Shown here piece by piece: positions 43,743 through 55,665 of a stretch of DNA of 64,000 nucleotides. The notes below the pieces were generated by a model. It was not told the origin of the DNA. It was given only the letters and a program-made list of their open reading frames with translations, and did not search any database. Source of the DNA: Pseudomonas sp. HR96 (GTDB lineage: Bacteria; Pseudomonadota; Gammaproteobacteria; Pseudomonadales; Pseudomonadaceae); the NCBI RefSeq assembly GCF_034059295.1, contig NZ_CP139141.1, positions 5,067,001 to 5,131,000 on the forward strand. The letters are read 5' to 3'. The first letter of the stretch is position 1. Every line of letters begins with the position of its first letter. The position numbers and the translations under genes were made by a program.

Positions 43743-44069
43743 CTATTTGTCCGGCATCGGCATCGGGAACGGCATCACGTTGCTGACGCCGCGCGCCTCG
43801 CTGATCTTCGGAGTGCCCAGGCGCTCGACCTCGTCGATGCGCACGATCGAATGCATCGGCACGAAGCTGCGCACCACGCCCTCGAACTGCGCCTTGAGCT
43901 TCTCCTCGCTGGGATCGACGACCACCTGGGTGCGCTCACCAAAGACGAATTCCTCCACTTCGAGAAACCCCCACAGGTCGCTCTGGTAGATCTGCTTGGC
44001 GTACATCTCGAACACCTGCCCCTGGTTGAGGAAGATTACTTTGTAAATGGGAGCTTCGCGTTTGGTCAT
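43743..44069 (-). CDS. DUF1820-family protein
   Basis: A 108-residue soluble protein beginning MTKREAPIYKVIFLNQGQVFEMYAKQ, continuing with SDLWGFLEVEEFVFGER and RSFVPMHSIVRIDEVERLG. These are family-wide features of DUF1820 in Gammaproteobacteria. The function is unknown. It is divergent from miaB (131 bp gap), a conserved neighbour in Pseudomonas. Confidence 0.88.
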   Translation of the reverse strand: MTKREAPIYKVIFLNQGQVFEMYAKQIYQSDLWGFLEVEEFVFGERTQVVVDPSEEKLKAQFEGVVRSFVPMHSIVRIDEVERLGTPKISEARGVSNVMPFPMPMPDK

Positions 44070-44200
44070 CTTGGGAGGGTAGTCGGTCGAGGTAGTGAAG
44101 AGGGGCGAAACTATAGCATAGCCGCCCGACAGACAAGGCTAGGAACCCGGGGGCCTCGCCCCTATAATGCGCGGTTCCGTGAATCACCCGATGACCCCGC

Positions 44201-45529
44201 ATGGCCAAGAAGCTTTATATTGAAACCCACGGTTGCCAGATGAACGAGTACGACAGCTCGCGCATGGTCGACCTGCTGGGCGAACATCAAGCCCTGGAGG
44301 TCACGGCCCGCGCCGAAGACGCCGACGTGATCCTGCTCAACACCTGCTCCATTCGCGAGCGCGCGCAGGACCGGGTGTACTCCCAGCTGGGTCGCTGGCG
44401 CGAACTGAAGCTGGCCAATCCTGAAATGGTCATCGCCGTCGGCGGCTGCGTGGCCAGCCAGGAAGGCGCGGCGATTCGCGATCGCGCACCCTACGTGGAC
44501 GTGGTGTTCGGCCCGCAGACCCTGCACCGCCTGCCGGAAATGATCGACGCCGCGCGCACCACCCGGCTGCCGCAGGTGGACATCTCGTTTCCCGAGATCG
44601 AGAAATTCGACCACCTGCCCGAGCCGCGCATCGACGGCCCGACCGCCTACGTGTCGGTGATGGAAGGCTGCAGCAAATACTGCACCTTCTGCGTGGTGCC
44701 CTACACCCGGGGCGAAGAGGTCAGCCGGCCGTTCAACGACGTCATGGCCGAGATCACCCACCTGGCCGACCACGGCGTGCGCGAAGTTACCCTGCTGGGG
44801 CAGAACGTCAACGGCTACCGTGGCACCACCGACAGCGACCACGTCGCCGACCTGGCTGAGCTGATTCGCGCGGTGGCCACGGTCGATGGCATCGAGCGCA
44901 TCCGCTACACCACCTCGCACCCGCTGGAGTTTTCCGACAGCCTGATTCTGGCCCACGCCGAGGTGCCGCAGCTGGTCAAGCACCTGCACCTGCCGGTGCA
45001 GTCGGGCTCGGATCGCGTACTGGCGGCGATGAAACGCAACCACACCGTGCTCGAATACAAGTCACGCCTGCGCAAGCTCAAGGCGGCGGTGCCGGACATC
45101 TGCATCAGTTCGGACTTCATCGTCGGCTTCCCCGGCGAAACCGAGAAAGACTTCGAGCAGACCATGAAACTGGTGGCCGACGTCGGCTTCGACTTCTCCT
45201 ACTCGTTCGTCTATAGCCAGCGCCCCGGCACCCCGGCGGCGGACCTTGGCGACGACACCCCCGAAGCCTTGAAAAAGCAGCGCCTGGATGCCTTGCAGCA
45301 CCGCCTCAACCAGCAGGGCTTCGAGATCAGCCGACAGATGGTCGGCAGCACCCAGCGCATACTCGTCACTGACTATTCGCGCAAGGATCCGGGCCAGCTG
45401 CAGGGGCGCACCGAGAACAACCGCATCGTCAATTTCAGCACCGACAACCCCAAGCTGATCGGCCAGTTCGTCGACGTCTACATCGCCGAAGCGCGGCCGC
45501 ATTCGCTGCGCGGAACGCTGGTGCAATAA
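44201..45529 (+). CDS. miaB: tRNA-2-methylthio-N6-dimethylallyladenosine synthase
   Basis: A 442-residue radical-SAM methylthiotransferase acting on i6A37 of tRNA. The N-terminal domain has cysteines for the auxiliary cluster ([26 protein letters not shown] and GGCVASQEG). The radical-SAM motif is CSKYCTFC in [19 protein letters not shown], and a C-terminal TRAM domain begins near [20 protein letters not shown]. The length equals the family norm. It starts a co-directional run of maturation and envelope genes. Confidence 0.97.
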   Translation: MAKKLYIETHGCQMNEYDSSRMVDLLGEHQALEVTARAEDADVILLNTCSIRERAQDRVYSQLGRWRELKLANPEMVIAVGGCVASQEGAAIRDRAPYVDVVFGPQTLHRLPEMIDAARTTRLPQVDISFPEIEKFDHLPEPRIDGPTAYVSVMEGCSKYCTFCVVPYTRGEEVSRPFNDVMAEITHLADHGVREVTLLGQNVNGYRGTTDSDHVADLAELIRAVATVDGIERIRYTTSHPLEFSDSLILAHAEVPQLVKHLHLPVQSGSDRVLAAMKRNHTVLEYKSRLRKLKAAVPDICISSDFIVGFPGETEKDFEQTMKLVADVGFDFSYSFVYSQRPGTPAADLGDDTPEALKKQRLDALQHRLNQQGFEISRQMVGSTQRILVTDYSRKDPGQLQGRTENNRIVNFSTDNPKLIGQFVDVYIAEARPHSLRGTLVQ

Positions 45530-45628
45530 ACGGTAATTGTGCGCTGGTCGCTTAATCCCTTTCGCGACCCGCCTGCCGGGGTTATCCTTCAGTTCATCTT
45601 AATTGCCGTCGGGCGGCTATAAACGACC

Positions 45629-46630
45629 TTGAACGCACCCATAGAACCACATCATTTCATCCTCGAACCCTTCGAGGCCCGCCGCTTCGCCAACCTGTGC
45701 GGACAATTCGACGAGCACCTGCGCTTGATCGAACAGCGCATGGACATCGAGATCCGCAACCGCGGCAATCAATTCGAGCTCATCGGCGAACCGGCCCACA
45801 CCCAATCCGCCGAGCAGCTGCTGCGTCGCCTGTACCGTGAGACCAAGGCCACCGAACTGTCGCCAGACATGGTGCACCTGTTTCTCCAGGAGTCGGCGGT
45901 CGAGGAATTGTCCAACCCGGCCTCCACCGAAGTGCCGGTAGCGCTGCGTACCCGCAAGGGCATGATTCGCCCGCGCGGCCTGAACCAGCAGCGCTACGTC
46001 AAGGAAATCCTCGGCAACGACATCAACTTCGGCATCGGCCCGGCCGGCACCGGCAAGACCTACCTGGCCGTCGCCTGCGCGGTGGATGCGCTGGAGCGCG
46101 AGCAGGTGCGACGCATCCTGCTGGTGCGTCCGGCGGTCGAAGCCGGCGAAAAGCTCGGCTTCCTGCCCGGCGACCTGGCGCAGAAGATCGACCCGTACCT
46201 GCGCCCGCTGTATGACGCGCTGTACGAGATGCTCGGCTTCGAGCACGTGGCCAAGCTGATCGAGCGACAGGTCATCGAGATCGCCCCGCTCGCCTACATG
46301 CGCGGACGCACGCTGAACAACAGCTTCATCATTCTCGACGAAAGCCAGAACACCACCGTCGAGCAGATGAAGATGTTCCTGACCCGTATCGGCTTCGGCT
46401 CCACCGCCGTGATCACCGGCGACATCACCCAGGTCGACCTGCCCAAGGGCACCAAGTCGGGCCTGGCGCATGTCATCGAAGTGCTCGACGGCGTACCGGG
46501 CATCAGCTTCACCCACTTCAAGCCCAAGGACGTGGTGCGCCACCCGCTGGTGCAGCGTATCGTCGAGGCCTACGAGCGCTTCGAGGCGCGCAAGCCGGCA
46601 GCGGCCGAGGGTCGACGCGGCGATGCTTGA
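45629..46630 (+). CDS. ybeZ: PhoH-family ATPase (YbeZ)
   Basis: A 333-residue PhoH-like protein with Walker [13 protein letters not shown] (about residues 137-148), the Walker B/DEAD-like [11 protein letters not shown] and [11 protein letters not shown]. It starts with TTG at 45629 (translated [25 protein letters not shown]), matching the family N-terminus. YbeZ is an RNA-binding ATPase that works with the RNase YbeY; the ybeY gene overlaps its end by eight bases. The neighbourhood ybeZ-ybeY-corC-lnt is conserved in Gammaproteobacteria. Confidence 0.94.
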   Translation: MNAPIEPHHFILEPFEARRFANLCGQFDEHLRLIEQRMDIEIRNRGNQFELIGEPAHTQSAEQLLRRLYRETKATELSPDMVHLFLQESAVEELSNPASTEVPVALRTRKGMIRPRGLNQQRYVKEILGNDINFGIGPAGTGKTYLAVACAVDALEREQVRRILLVRPAVEAGEKLGFLPGDLAQKIDPYLRPLYDALYEMLGFEHVAKLIERQVIEIAPLAYMRGRTLNNSFIILDESQNTTVEQMKMFLTRIGFGSTAVITGDITQVDLPKGTKSGLAHVIEVLDGVPGISFTHFKPKDVVRHPLVQRIVEAYERFEARKPAAAEGRRGDA

Positions 46631-47132
46631 ACTGGACATACAACGGGCCAGCACGCTGGCTGGTCCGCAGGACAACGATTTTCGCACCTGGTGTGAATTG
46701 GCCTTGCGCCAGCGCAGCGCCGACTCGGAAATGACCATTCGCCTGGTCGACGAAGCCGAAGGCCGCGAGCTCAACCACACCTACCGTCACAAGGACTATG
46801 CCACCAACGTGCTGTCCTTTCCGGCCGACGTCCCTGACGATATGCTCGATATCCCGCTGCTGGGCGACCTGGTGATCTGCACCCAGGTGGTCGAGCGCGA
46901 GGCGCGCGAACAGGGCAAGCCGCTGGACGCGCATTGGGCGCATCTGGTCATTCACGGTTGTCTGCACTTGCTTGGCTACGATCACATCGACGACGACGAA
47001 GCCGAGGAAATGGAAGCACTGGAACGAACGTTGCTTGCCGAGTTGGGTCACAGGGACCCGTACGCCGACGACGAAACCGACTTTCCAACCACCGCCGTTC
47101 CAACGAAGAACGACACCAGGGATCACGAGTAA
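46623..47132 (+). CDS. ybeY: Endoribonuclease YbeY (rRNA maturation factor)
   Basis: A 169-residue metalloprotein with the zinc motif [15 protein letters not shown] (three histidines, H-x3-H-x5-H). The upstream core is [18 protein letters not shown], followed by the acidic DDDEAEEME segment. It takes part in 16S rRNA 3' end maturation and ribosome quality control. The C-terminal extension of about 20 residues ([18 protein letters not shown]) is longer than in E. coli. It overlaps ybeZ by eight bases. Confidence 0.95.
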   Translation: MLELDIQRASTLAGPQDNDFRTWCELALRQRSADSEMTIRLVDEAEGRELNHTYRHKDYATNVLSFPADVPDDMLDIPLLGDLVICTQVVEREAREQGKPLDAHWAHLVIHGCLHLLGYDHIDDDEAEEMEALERTLLAELGHRDPYADDETDFPTTAVPTKNDTRDHE

Positions 47133-47137
47133 GGGAC

Positions 47138-47977
47138 ATGAGCGAAGATCGATCGAGCAACGGGCAAAAGTCCTGGCTGGGCAAGATTACCCAGGCTTTT
47201 GCCCATGAGCCGAAAAACCGCCAGGAGCTCCTCGAGCTGCTGCGCGAAGCCCATCAGAACAAGCTGCTGGACAGCGAAGCGCTGACCATCGTCGAAGGCG
47301 CCATCCAGGTCGCCGACCTGCAGGTGCGCGACATCATGGTGCCGCGCTCCCAGGTGGTGAGCATCCGCTCCACCCAGAGCCTGCGCGAGTTCCTCCCCGC
47401 CGTGATCGACTCCGCCCACTCGCGCTACCCTGTGCTGGGCGAGAACCACGACGACGTCATCGGCGTGCTGCTGGCCAAGGATCTGCTGCCACTGATCCTC
47501 AAGGACAACACCGACGACTTCGACATCAAGGACCTGCTGCGTCCGGCCACGTTCGTGCCCGAGTCCAAGCGCCTGAACGTGCTGCTGCGCGAATTTCGCG
47601 CCAACCATAACCACATGGCCATCGTCATCGACGAGTACGGCGGCGTGGCGGGCCTGGTGACCATCGAGGACGTGCTGGAACAGATCGTCGGCGACATCGA
47701 GGACGAGCACGACGTCGAGGAAGACAGCTACATCAAGCCGCTGCCCAGTGGCGACTTCCTGATCAAGGCGCTGACGCCGATCGAGAACTTCAACGAGTTC
47801 TTCGACAGCGAGTTCTCCGATGACGAATTCGACACCGTTGGCGGCCTGGTCATGAGTGCCTTCGGCCACCTGCCCAAGCGCAACGAGACCACCGAGATCG
47901 GCGCCTGGCGCTTTCGCATTCTCAACGCCGACAGCCGTCGGATACACTTGCTGCGCCTGACCCCCATCTCTCGCTGA
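47138..47977 (+). CDS. corC: CorC/HlyC-family protein (YbeX)
   Basis: A 279-residue soluble protein with two CBS domains (about 65-190; VRDIMVPRSQVVSI and VVIDEYGGVAGLVTIEDVLEQIVGDI) and a C-terminal CorC_HlyC transporter-associated domain (FDTVGGLVMSAFGHLPKRNE). The family is linked to Mg2+/Co2+ efflux and, through ybeY-ybeZ, to ribosome function. It starts five bases after ybeY and is followed by lnt 21 bases later, giving a tight operon. Confidence 0.93.
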   Translation: MSEDRSSNGQKSWLGKITQAFAHEPKNRQELLELLREAHQNKLLDSEALTIVEGAIQVADLQVRDIMVPRSQVVSIRSTQSLREFLPAVIDSAHSRYPVLGENHDDVIGVLLAKDLLPLILKDNTDDFDIKDLLRPATFVPESKRLNVLLREFRANHNHMAIVIDEYGGVAGLVTIEDVLEQIVGDIEDEHDVEEDSYIKPLPSGDFLIKALTPIENFNEFFDSEFSDDEFDTVGGLVMSAFGHLPKRNETTEIGAWRFRILNADSRRIHLLRLTPISR

Positions 47978-47998
47978 AGCTTTGCACTAAGGATCACC

Positions 47999-49531
47999 AT
48001 GCGCTGGATCACTCGCCCCGGCTGGCCCGGTAACCTGCTGGCCGTGGTCGCCGGCGCGTTGATCACCCCGGCCCTGGCGCCCTTCGACATCTGGCCACTG
48101 GCGTTGGTGGCCCTGCTGCTGATCTACCTGGGCCTGCGCGAGCTCGACCCGCGCCAGGCCTTCGCCCGTGGCTGGTGTTACGGCTTCGGCCTGTTCGGCG
48201 CCGGCACCAGCTGGATCTACGTCAGCATTCACACCTTCGGCGACGCCCCGGCGTGGCTGGCGGCCTCGTTGATGCTGGCCTTCACCGCAGCCGTGGCGCT
48301 GTTCTTCGCCCTGCCGACCTGGCTTTGGGCGCGCTGGCTGCGGCGCAGCGAAGCGCCCCTGGCCGACGCCCTGGCGTTCGCGGCGCTATGGTTTGCCCAG
48401 GAAATGTTCCGCGGCTGGTTCCTCACCGGTTTCCCCTGGCTGTACTCCGGCTACAGCCAGCTGGACGGGCCGCTGGCAGGCCTGGCACCGGTGGGCGGCA
48501 TGTGGCTGATCTCCTTTACCCTGGCCTTGAGCGCCGCGCTGCTGTGCAATCTGCCGCGCCTGCGTCGCCACACGCCGAGCCTGGCAGCCGGCCTGGTGCT
48601 GCTGATCGGCCCCTGGGCCATCGGCCTGGCACTCAAGGGACACGCCTGGACCACGCCCGTGGCACCGCCGTTGAAAGTGGCTGCGATCCAGGGCGATGTC
48701 GCGCAGATGATGAAGTGGGACCCCAGTGCCGTGGATCAGCAGCTGGCGCTGTACCGCGACATGAGCTTCGCGGCGCCGCGCGCCGACCTGGTGATCTGGC
48801 CGGAGACCGCCATCCCGCTTTGGTTGGACACCGCCAAACCCTACCTGGCCATGATGAGCGGGTTTGCTGCCGGCCAGGATGCCGCGTTGATCACAGGGGT
48901 GCCGGTGCGCCGCGAGGTGGACGGCGTGCGCAGCTACTACAACGGCATCACCGTGGTCGGCAAAGGCAGCGGCACCTACCTCAAGCAGAAACTGGTGCCC
49001 TTCGGCGAATACGTGCCCTTGCAGGACCTGCTGCGCGGTGTCATCGACTTCTTCAACCTGCCCATGTCGGACTTCGCCCGCGGCCCGGCCGAGCAGAAAT
49101 TGCTCGAGGCCAAAGGCTATGCCATCGCACCGTTCATCTGCTACGAAGTGGTCTATCCGGATTTCGCCGCCGGGCTCTCGGCGCAGAGCCAGCTGCTGCT
49201 GACCATCAGCAACGACACCTGGTTCGGCACCTCCATCGGCCCGCTGCAGCACTTGCAAATGGCCCGCATGCGCGCCCTCGAGGCCGGACGCTGGATGATC
49301 CGCGCGACCAACAACGGCGTCTCCGCGCTGATCGACCCGTTCGGCAAGATCACTGCGCAGATTCCCCAGTTCGCGCCGGGATTGCTGTACGGCGAGGTGG
49401 TGCCGATGCAGCAGCTCACCCCTTACCTGCGGTGGCGCTCCTGGCCGCTGGCGACTCTTAGCCTGCTGCTGCTGGGTTGGGCGCTGCTGGCCGCGCGCCG
49501 GGGCAAAGCCGCGTCACAACCCTCGCACTGA
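47999..49531 (+). CDS. lnt: Apolipoprotein N-acyltransferase
   Basis: A 510-residue inner-membrane enzyme attaching the third acyl chain to lipoproteins. An N-terminal block of about six TM helices precedes the nitrilase-like periplasmic domain. The catalytic triad positions are visible in IWPETAIPLW (Glu), LKQKLVPFGEY (Lys) and PFICYEVVYPD (Cys). A final TM helix (LATLSLLLLGWALLAARR) closes it. It is the last gene of the ybeZ-ybeY-corC-lnt run; a hairpin follows at 49543. Confidence 0.96.
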   Translation: MRWITRPGWPGNLLAVVAGALITPALAPFDIWPLALVALLLIYLGLRELDPRQAFARGWCYGFGLFGAGTSWIYVSIHTFGDAPAWLAASLMLAFTAAVALFFALPTWLWARWLRRSEAPLADALAFAALWFAQEMFRGWFLTGFPWLYSGYSQLDGPLAGLAPVGGMWLISFTLALSAALLCNLPRLRRHTPSLAAGLVLLIGPWAIGLALKGHAWTTPVAPPLKVAAIQGDVAQMMKWDPSAVDQQLALYRDMSFAAPRADLVIWPETAIPLWLDTAKPYLAMMSGFAAGQDAALITGVPVRREVDGVRSYYNGITVVGKGSGTYLKQKLVPFGEYVPLQDLLRGVIDFFNLPMSDFARGPAEQKLLEAKGYAIAPFICYEVVYPDFAAGLSAQSQLLLTISNDTWFGTSIGPLQHLQMARMRALEAGRWMIRATNNGVSALIDPFGKITAQIPQFAPGLLYGEVVPMQQLTPYLRWRSWPLATLSLLLLGWALLAARRGKAASQPSH

Positions 49532-49542
49532 GGATCGATTGG

Positions 49543-49579
49543 CCCCTCCCCGTACGCCGAGGGAGGGGGCAAAGCCCGC
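49543..49579. terminator. Hairpin/REP-like element between lnt and the ElyC-like gene
   Basis: CCCCTCCC (49543-49550) and GGGAGGGG (49561-49568) form an 8-bp stem with a 10-base loop. The right arm begins the 19-base word GGGAGGGGGCAAAGCCCGC that also occurs at 18911-18929. It sits between convergent genes and may terminate both. Confidence 0.5.
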
Positions 49580-49594
49580 CCGCGCTTGAGCCCC

Positions 49595-50359
49595 TTACCG
49601 ATAGAACAACCGATACCCCACCGCCCCGATGGCCTCGTTGAGCAACCAGCCGTTCTGCCACTCGGCCTTGGGCTCCGGCAGCCAGCCGCCAAGCGGCCCG
49701 GCGCTCTGCCCGCCAAGGAACCCCATCGGGGCCGGGACCACGGTGAAACCGACCTGCTGGAAACTCCACACCGAGCGCGGCATGTGCCAGCCATGAGTCA
49801 CCAGGACGATGCGCTTGATCCCTTCCTTGTCGAGCATGGCGGCGGTTCTGGTCGCGTTCTCCCAGGTGGTGCGGCTTTCGCCCTCCTGCCAGCGCGCGGT
49901 CACGCCGAAATCTTTCTCCAGCGACTCGGCCATCATCGCCGCCTCGCTGGGTGGCCGCCCGTAGTCCAGGCCGCCACTGATCAACACGGGCAGGCCTGAA
50001 GCCTTGGCCAGCCGGGCGGCATAGCGCAGGCGCTCGCTGGCCAGTGCCGAGGGCTGGTCGGTGCCGCCCCAGGCGGCGTCGTCACGCTCGCGGCCGGCGC
50101 CCAGCACCACGATCGCATCGGCCCGTTGCGCCAGGCTCGCCCACTGCTCCATCGGCAGCGGCGGCACGCTTTCCATGGCATGGGCCGCCGTACGCAGCAC
50201 CACAGGCAAGCTCATCAGCCACAAGCCGCCCAGGCCCAGCGCCAGCAGGCAACCGGCCAGGCGCGGCCGAGCCCGGCGCAGCCACCACGCCAGCAGAACG
50301 AAAATGAAGAGGATACCGGGCGGTATCAAGAGTTGTTTAAAGACGTAACGCAGAAACAT
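49595..50359 (-). CDS. YdcF/ElyC-family (DUF218) membrane protein
   Basis: A 254-residue protein: two N-terminal TM helices (IPPGILFIFVLLAWWL and LAGCLLALGLGGLWLMSLPVVL) and a periplasmic DUF218 domain with ADAIVVLGAGRERD, LPVLISGGLDYGRPPSEA, TTWENATRTAAML and RIVLVTHGWHMPRSVWSF. The ElyC-like topology and size fit a role in envelope or undecaprenyl-carrier metabolism, known only genetically for E. coli ElyC. The ATG at 50359 matches the hydrophobic start. Confidence 0.88.
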   Translation of the reverse strand: MFLRYVFKQLLIPPGILFIFVLLAWWLRRARPRLAGCLLALGLGGLWLMSLPVVLRTAAHAMESVPPLPMEQWASLAQRADAIVVLGAGRERDDAAWGGTDQPSALASERLRYAARLAKASGLPVLISGGLDYGRPPSEAAMMAESLEKDFGVTARWQEGESRTTWENATRTAAMLDKEGIKRIVLVTHGWHMPRSVWSFQQVGFTVVPAPMGFLGGQSAGPLGGWLPEPKAEWQNGWLLNEAIGAVGYRLFYR

Positions 50360-50443
50360 CGAGCATCCCCTCCCTGAAGATGCTCGAAGCGTAAGTGGAA
50401 TGACGCCTGTCAACAATGCCTGGCCGTGTAAAACTCTGGTCGA

Positions 50444-50773
50444 TCAACCTTTGCTGCGCACGGCCGGAGCGCGCGCCCGCTTCCTGGCGCGGACCTGCTC
50501 CAGCCATACCACCTTGGCCGAGGCCGCAGGCTCGGCCACTGCCGGAGCCACGGCGGCGAACGACGCACCGAGGCTGCGATGGCTGGCGTCGCTGCTCAGG
50601 TAGGCATTGATCAATTCATACTCGGCGCGGCTCAAGCCGCGCAGTTCCAGTTCGACAGGCACCTCGTCACGCAACCGCACAGCCGTGCGAGCGACGTCCA
50701 GGGCCAGCCCCAGGCGGTCGATCAGGCGTTCATAGACTTGCGGTGCAAAAGCCTCCAGCTGCGACTCAACCAT
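50444..50773 (-). CDS. Hypothetical protein, unidentified
   Basis: A 109-residue protein that I do not recognise. The ATG at 50773 is preceded by GAGGTGGAG; a TTG at 50809 with a weaker site would add 12 residues (MGKRNIVNEVER). The N-terminal half is helical and amphipathic (VYERLIDRLGLALDVARTAVRL), with LRGLSRAEYELINAYLSSD in the middle. The C-terminal half is an alanine-rich spacer and a very basic tail (RARKRARAPAVRSKG), which could contact nucleic acid. It lies 84 bp upstream of the ElyC-like gene on the same strand. Confidence 0.65.
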   Translation of the reverse strand: MVESQLEAFAPQVYERLIDRLGLALDVARTAVRLRDEVPVELELRGLSRAEYELINAYLSSDASHRSLGASFAAVAPAVAEPAASAKVVWLEQVRARKRARAPAVRSKG

Positions 50774-50924
50774 CCGCTCCACCTCATTGACAATATTACG
50801 TTTCCCCAAGCATTAGCGTAGCGGGAAGCGTAAATCCGGCGAGGAACGTCGACCAACGGACCATCCGGCGCAATCAAGGTTTCCCTCGGTCGAGGGGGGT
50901 CATGTATGCTACGGCGTTTCATGA

Positions 50925-53621
<2,697 letters not shown>

Positions 53622-53696
53622 ACATGGCGTTGCGGCTGCAGGTTTGCCTGCGGCCTTCCAAAGATTGGCGCTAAAGAATTTCCAGGAGCTACAAGC

Positions 53697-54302
53697 ATGA
53701 TCAAACGCAACCTGCTGGTAATGGGCCTCGCCGTGCTGCTGAGCGCCTGCGGTTTCCAGTTGCGCGGAACGGGCAGCAACACGCTGGCCATCAAGGAACT
53801 GAACGTCAGTGCCCGCGACGCCTACGGTGAAACCGTCAAGCTGCTGAAGTCGACGCTGCAAAGCGGCGGAGTCAAGGTTGACGATACCGCCCCCTACAAG
53901 CTGGTGCTGACCAGTGAGAAGGAAGATCAACGCACCGCCAGCTACAGCGGCTCGGCGCGCTCGGTGGATATCGAGCTGAGCACCGTCGTCACCTATGAAC
54001 TGCGCGGCGCCACGCCCGACCCGCTGCTGTCGGACAAGGTTGAAGTCGAGAAGGACTTCACCCATGACGGCAACAACCTGGCAGGTTCGGACTCCGAGTC
54101 CACCGAGATCCGCCGCGAGATGCGCCGCGAACTGGTGCAGCGCCTGATCCTGCGTCTGCAACAGCTGACGCCGGCACGCCTGGCCGAGCTGCAGGCGCAA
54201 TCGGATGCCCGCGCCAAGGCCGCTGCCGACGCCGAGGACGCCGCCAAGCGCGCCATGGACGCGACGCCGCAGCAATCGCCGATCGACATCCCGACCAAGT
54301 GA
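53697..54302 (+). CDS. lptE: LPS-assembly lipoprotein LptE
   Basis: A 201-residue outer-membrane lipoprotein with signal peptide MIKRNLLVMGLAVLLSAC, lipobox LSAC, and the family opening GFQLRGTG. The core KELNVSARDAYGETVKLLKSTLQSGGVKV is followed by YKLVLTSEKEDQRTASYSGSARSVDIELSTVVTYELRG. It plugs and helps assemble the LptD barrel that inserts lipopolysaccharide. The C-terminal tail (ARAKAAADAEDAAKRAMD) is an alanine-rich helix beyond the conserved domain. leuS-lptE-holA is the usual order. Confidence 0.95.
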   Translation: MIKRNLLVMGLAVLLSACGFQLRGTGSNTLAIKELNVSARDAYGETVKLLKSTLQSGGVKVDDTAPYKLVLTSEKEDQRTASYSGSARSVDIELSTVVTYELRGATPDPLLSDKVEVEKDFTHDGNNLAGSDSESTEIRREMRRELVQRLILRLQQLTPARLAELQAQSDARAKAAADAEDAAKRAMDATPQQSPIDIPTK

Positions 54303-54318
54303 TGCCGCGGGTTCAGCC

Positions 54319-55356
54319 ATGAAACTGGCACCGGCCGGGCTCGGCAAGCACCTGCAAGGCCCGCTGGCCCCGGTCTATGTGGTCAGCGGCGACGATCCCC
54401 TGCTGTGCCAGGAGGCGGCCGACGCCATTCGCGCCGCCGCCCGGCAGCAAGGCTTCGACGAACGCCAGGTGTTCAGCGCCGACGCCAATTTCGACTGGGG
54501 CACCCTGTTGCAGGCCGGTGCCAGCCTCTCGCTGTTCGCCGAGCGGCGCCTGCTGGAGCTGCGTCTGCCCTCGGGCAAGCCGGGGGACAAGGGCGCCGCC
54601 GCGCTGATGGAATATGCCGGGCGCCCGGCCGAAGACACCCTGCTGCTGATCAGCCTGCCCAAGCTGGACGGCAGCGCGCAGAAGACCAAATGGGGCAAGG
54701 CGCTGATCGAAGGCGCCCACACCCAGTTCATCCAGATCTGGCCGGTGGATGCTGGCCAGTTGCCGCAGTGGATCCGCCAGCGCCTGGCCCAGGCCGGGCT
54801 GGCGGCCCAGCCCGATGCGGTGGAACTGATCGCCGCACGGGTGGAGGGCAACCTGCTGGCGGCGGCCCAGGAGATCGAAAAGCTCAAGCTGCTCGCCGAC
54901 GGTAATCAGATCACCCTGGAGACGGTACAAGCGGCAGTGGCCGACAGCGCTCGTTTTGACGTGTTCGGTTTGGTCGATGCCGTGCTCAACGGCGAGCCGG
55001 CACATGCCTTGCGCATGCTCGAAGGGCTGCGCGGCGAAGGCGTCGAGCCGCCGGTGATCCTCTGGGCGCTGGCTCGCGAGCTGCGCCTGCTGGCCAGCCT
55101 GTCGCAGCAGTACAGCCAGGGCGTGCCGTTGGATAAAGCCTTCAGCCAGGCCCGGCCGCCGGTCTGGGACAAGCGCAAGCCGCTGATGAGCAAGGCCCTG
55201 CAACGCCACTCCGCGCAGCGCTGGAGCCAGCTGCTGCAGGATGCCCAGCACATCGATGCACAGATCAAGGGCCAGGCGCCGGGGTCGGTGTGGGTCAGCC
55301 TGTCACGGTTGTCGATGCTGATGGCGGGTATGCGCCTGGCATTGCCTGCGCAATAG
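54319..55356 (+). CDS. holA: DNA polymerase III subunit delta
   Basis: The 345-residue clamp-loader delta subunit, which opens the beta clamp. It shows VYVVSGDDPLLCQEAADAIRAAAR at the start, LSLFAERRLLELRLP (clamp-contact region), LEGNLLAAAQEIEKLKLL-like sequence (VEGNLLAAAQEIEKLKLLAD) and a helical C-terminal domain (ILWALARELRLLASL). The ATG at 54319 lies 16 bp after lptE. Confidence 0.95.
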   Translation: MKLAPAGLGKHLQGPLAPVYVVSGDDPLLCQEAADAIRAAARQQGFDERQVFSADANFDWGTLLQAGASLSLFAERRLLELRLPSGKPGDKGAAALMEYAGRPAEDTLLLISLPKLDGSAQKTKWGKALIEGAHTQFIQIWPVDAGQLPQWIRQRLAQAGLAAQPDAVELIAARVEGNLLAAAQEIEKLKLLADGNQITLETVQAAVADSARFDVFGLVDAVLNGEPAHALRMLEGLRGEGVEPPVILWALARELRLLASLSQQYSQGVPLDKAFSQARPPVWDKRKPLMSKALQRHSAQRWSQLLQDAQHIDAQIKGQAPGSVWVSLSRLSMLMAGMRLALPAQ

Positions 55357-55443
55357 CGTCTGTAGCACAGCGTCTGAATGGCCAGCATTGCACCCATGCA
55401 CCACAGGCGTATGATCGCCGCCGTTGACACGGAGGCAGAGCCC

Positions 55444-55605
55444 ATGAGCAAGAAACCCATGAAGCGCCCCAACAAGGCCAAATCCATCGTTGCCCAGCCG
55501 CTGTTCCGCAGCCGCCAGGAACGCCCCGCCAAGGGCAAGGGCAGTTACCGCCGCGAAGCCCTCCCATCCAACGATGGGGAGGCTTTTTACTTTGTGGCCG
55601 CCTGA
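55444..55605 (+). CDS. arfA: Alternative ribosome-rescue factor ArfA
   Basis: A 53-residue ORF with the ArfA signature KGKGSYRRE (residues 30-38) after a basic N-terminus (MSKKPMKRPNKAKSIVAQPLF). ArfA recruits RF2 to ribosomes stalled at mRNA ends when trans-translation fails. A hairpin plus T-run lies inside the reading frame over codons 39-48, before the stop codon at 55603, so the usual transcript should lack a stop codon. The product would then be tagged and degraded while tmRNA works, as known for E. coli arfA. It lies between holA and the transglycosylase gene. Confidence 0.9.
   Translation: MSKKPMKRPNKAKSIVAQPLFRSRQERPAKGKGSYRREALPSNDGEAFYFVAA
55558..55588 (+). terminator. Intrinsic terminator inside the arfA reading frame
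   Basis: The CTCCCATC/GATGGGGAG stem (55561-55568 with 55573-55581, one bulged G), a four-base loop and TTTTT at 55584-55588 form a rho-independent terminator. It ends about 15 bases before the arfA stop codon. This would generate the non-stop mRNA that puts ArfA under tmRNA control. Confidence 0.8.
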
Positions 55606-55665
55606 ACCCTTCGTCGTGCAGGCATGATAAGGTCGTCACCTGACCTGAAATACTCGGACCCCTGC

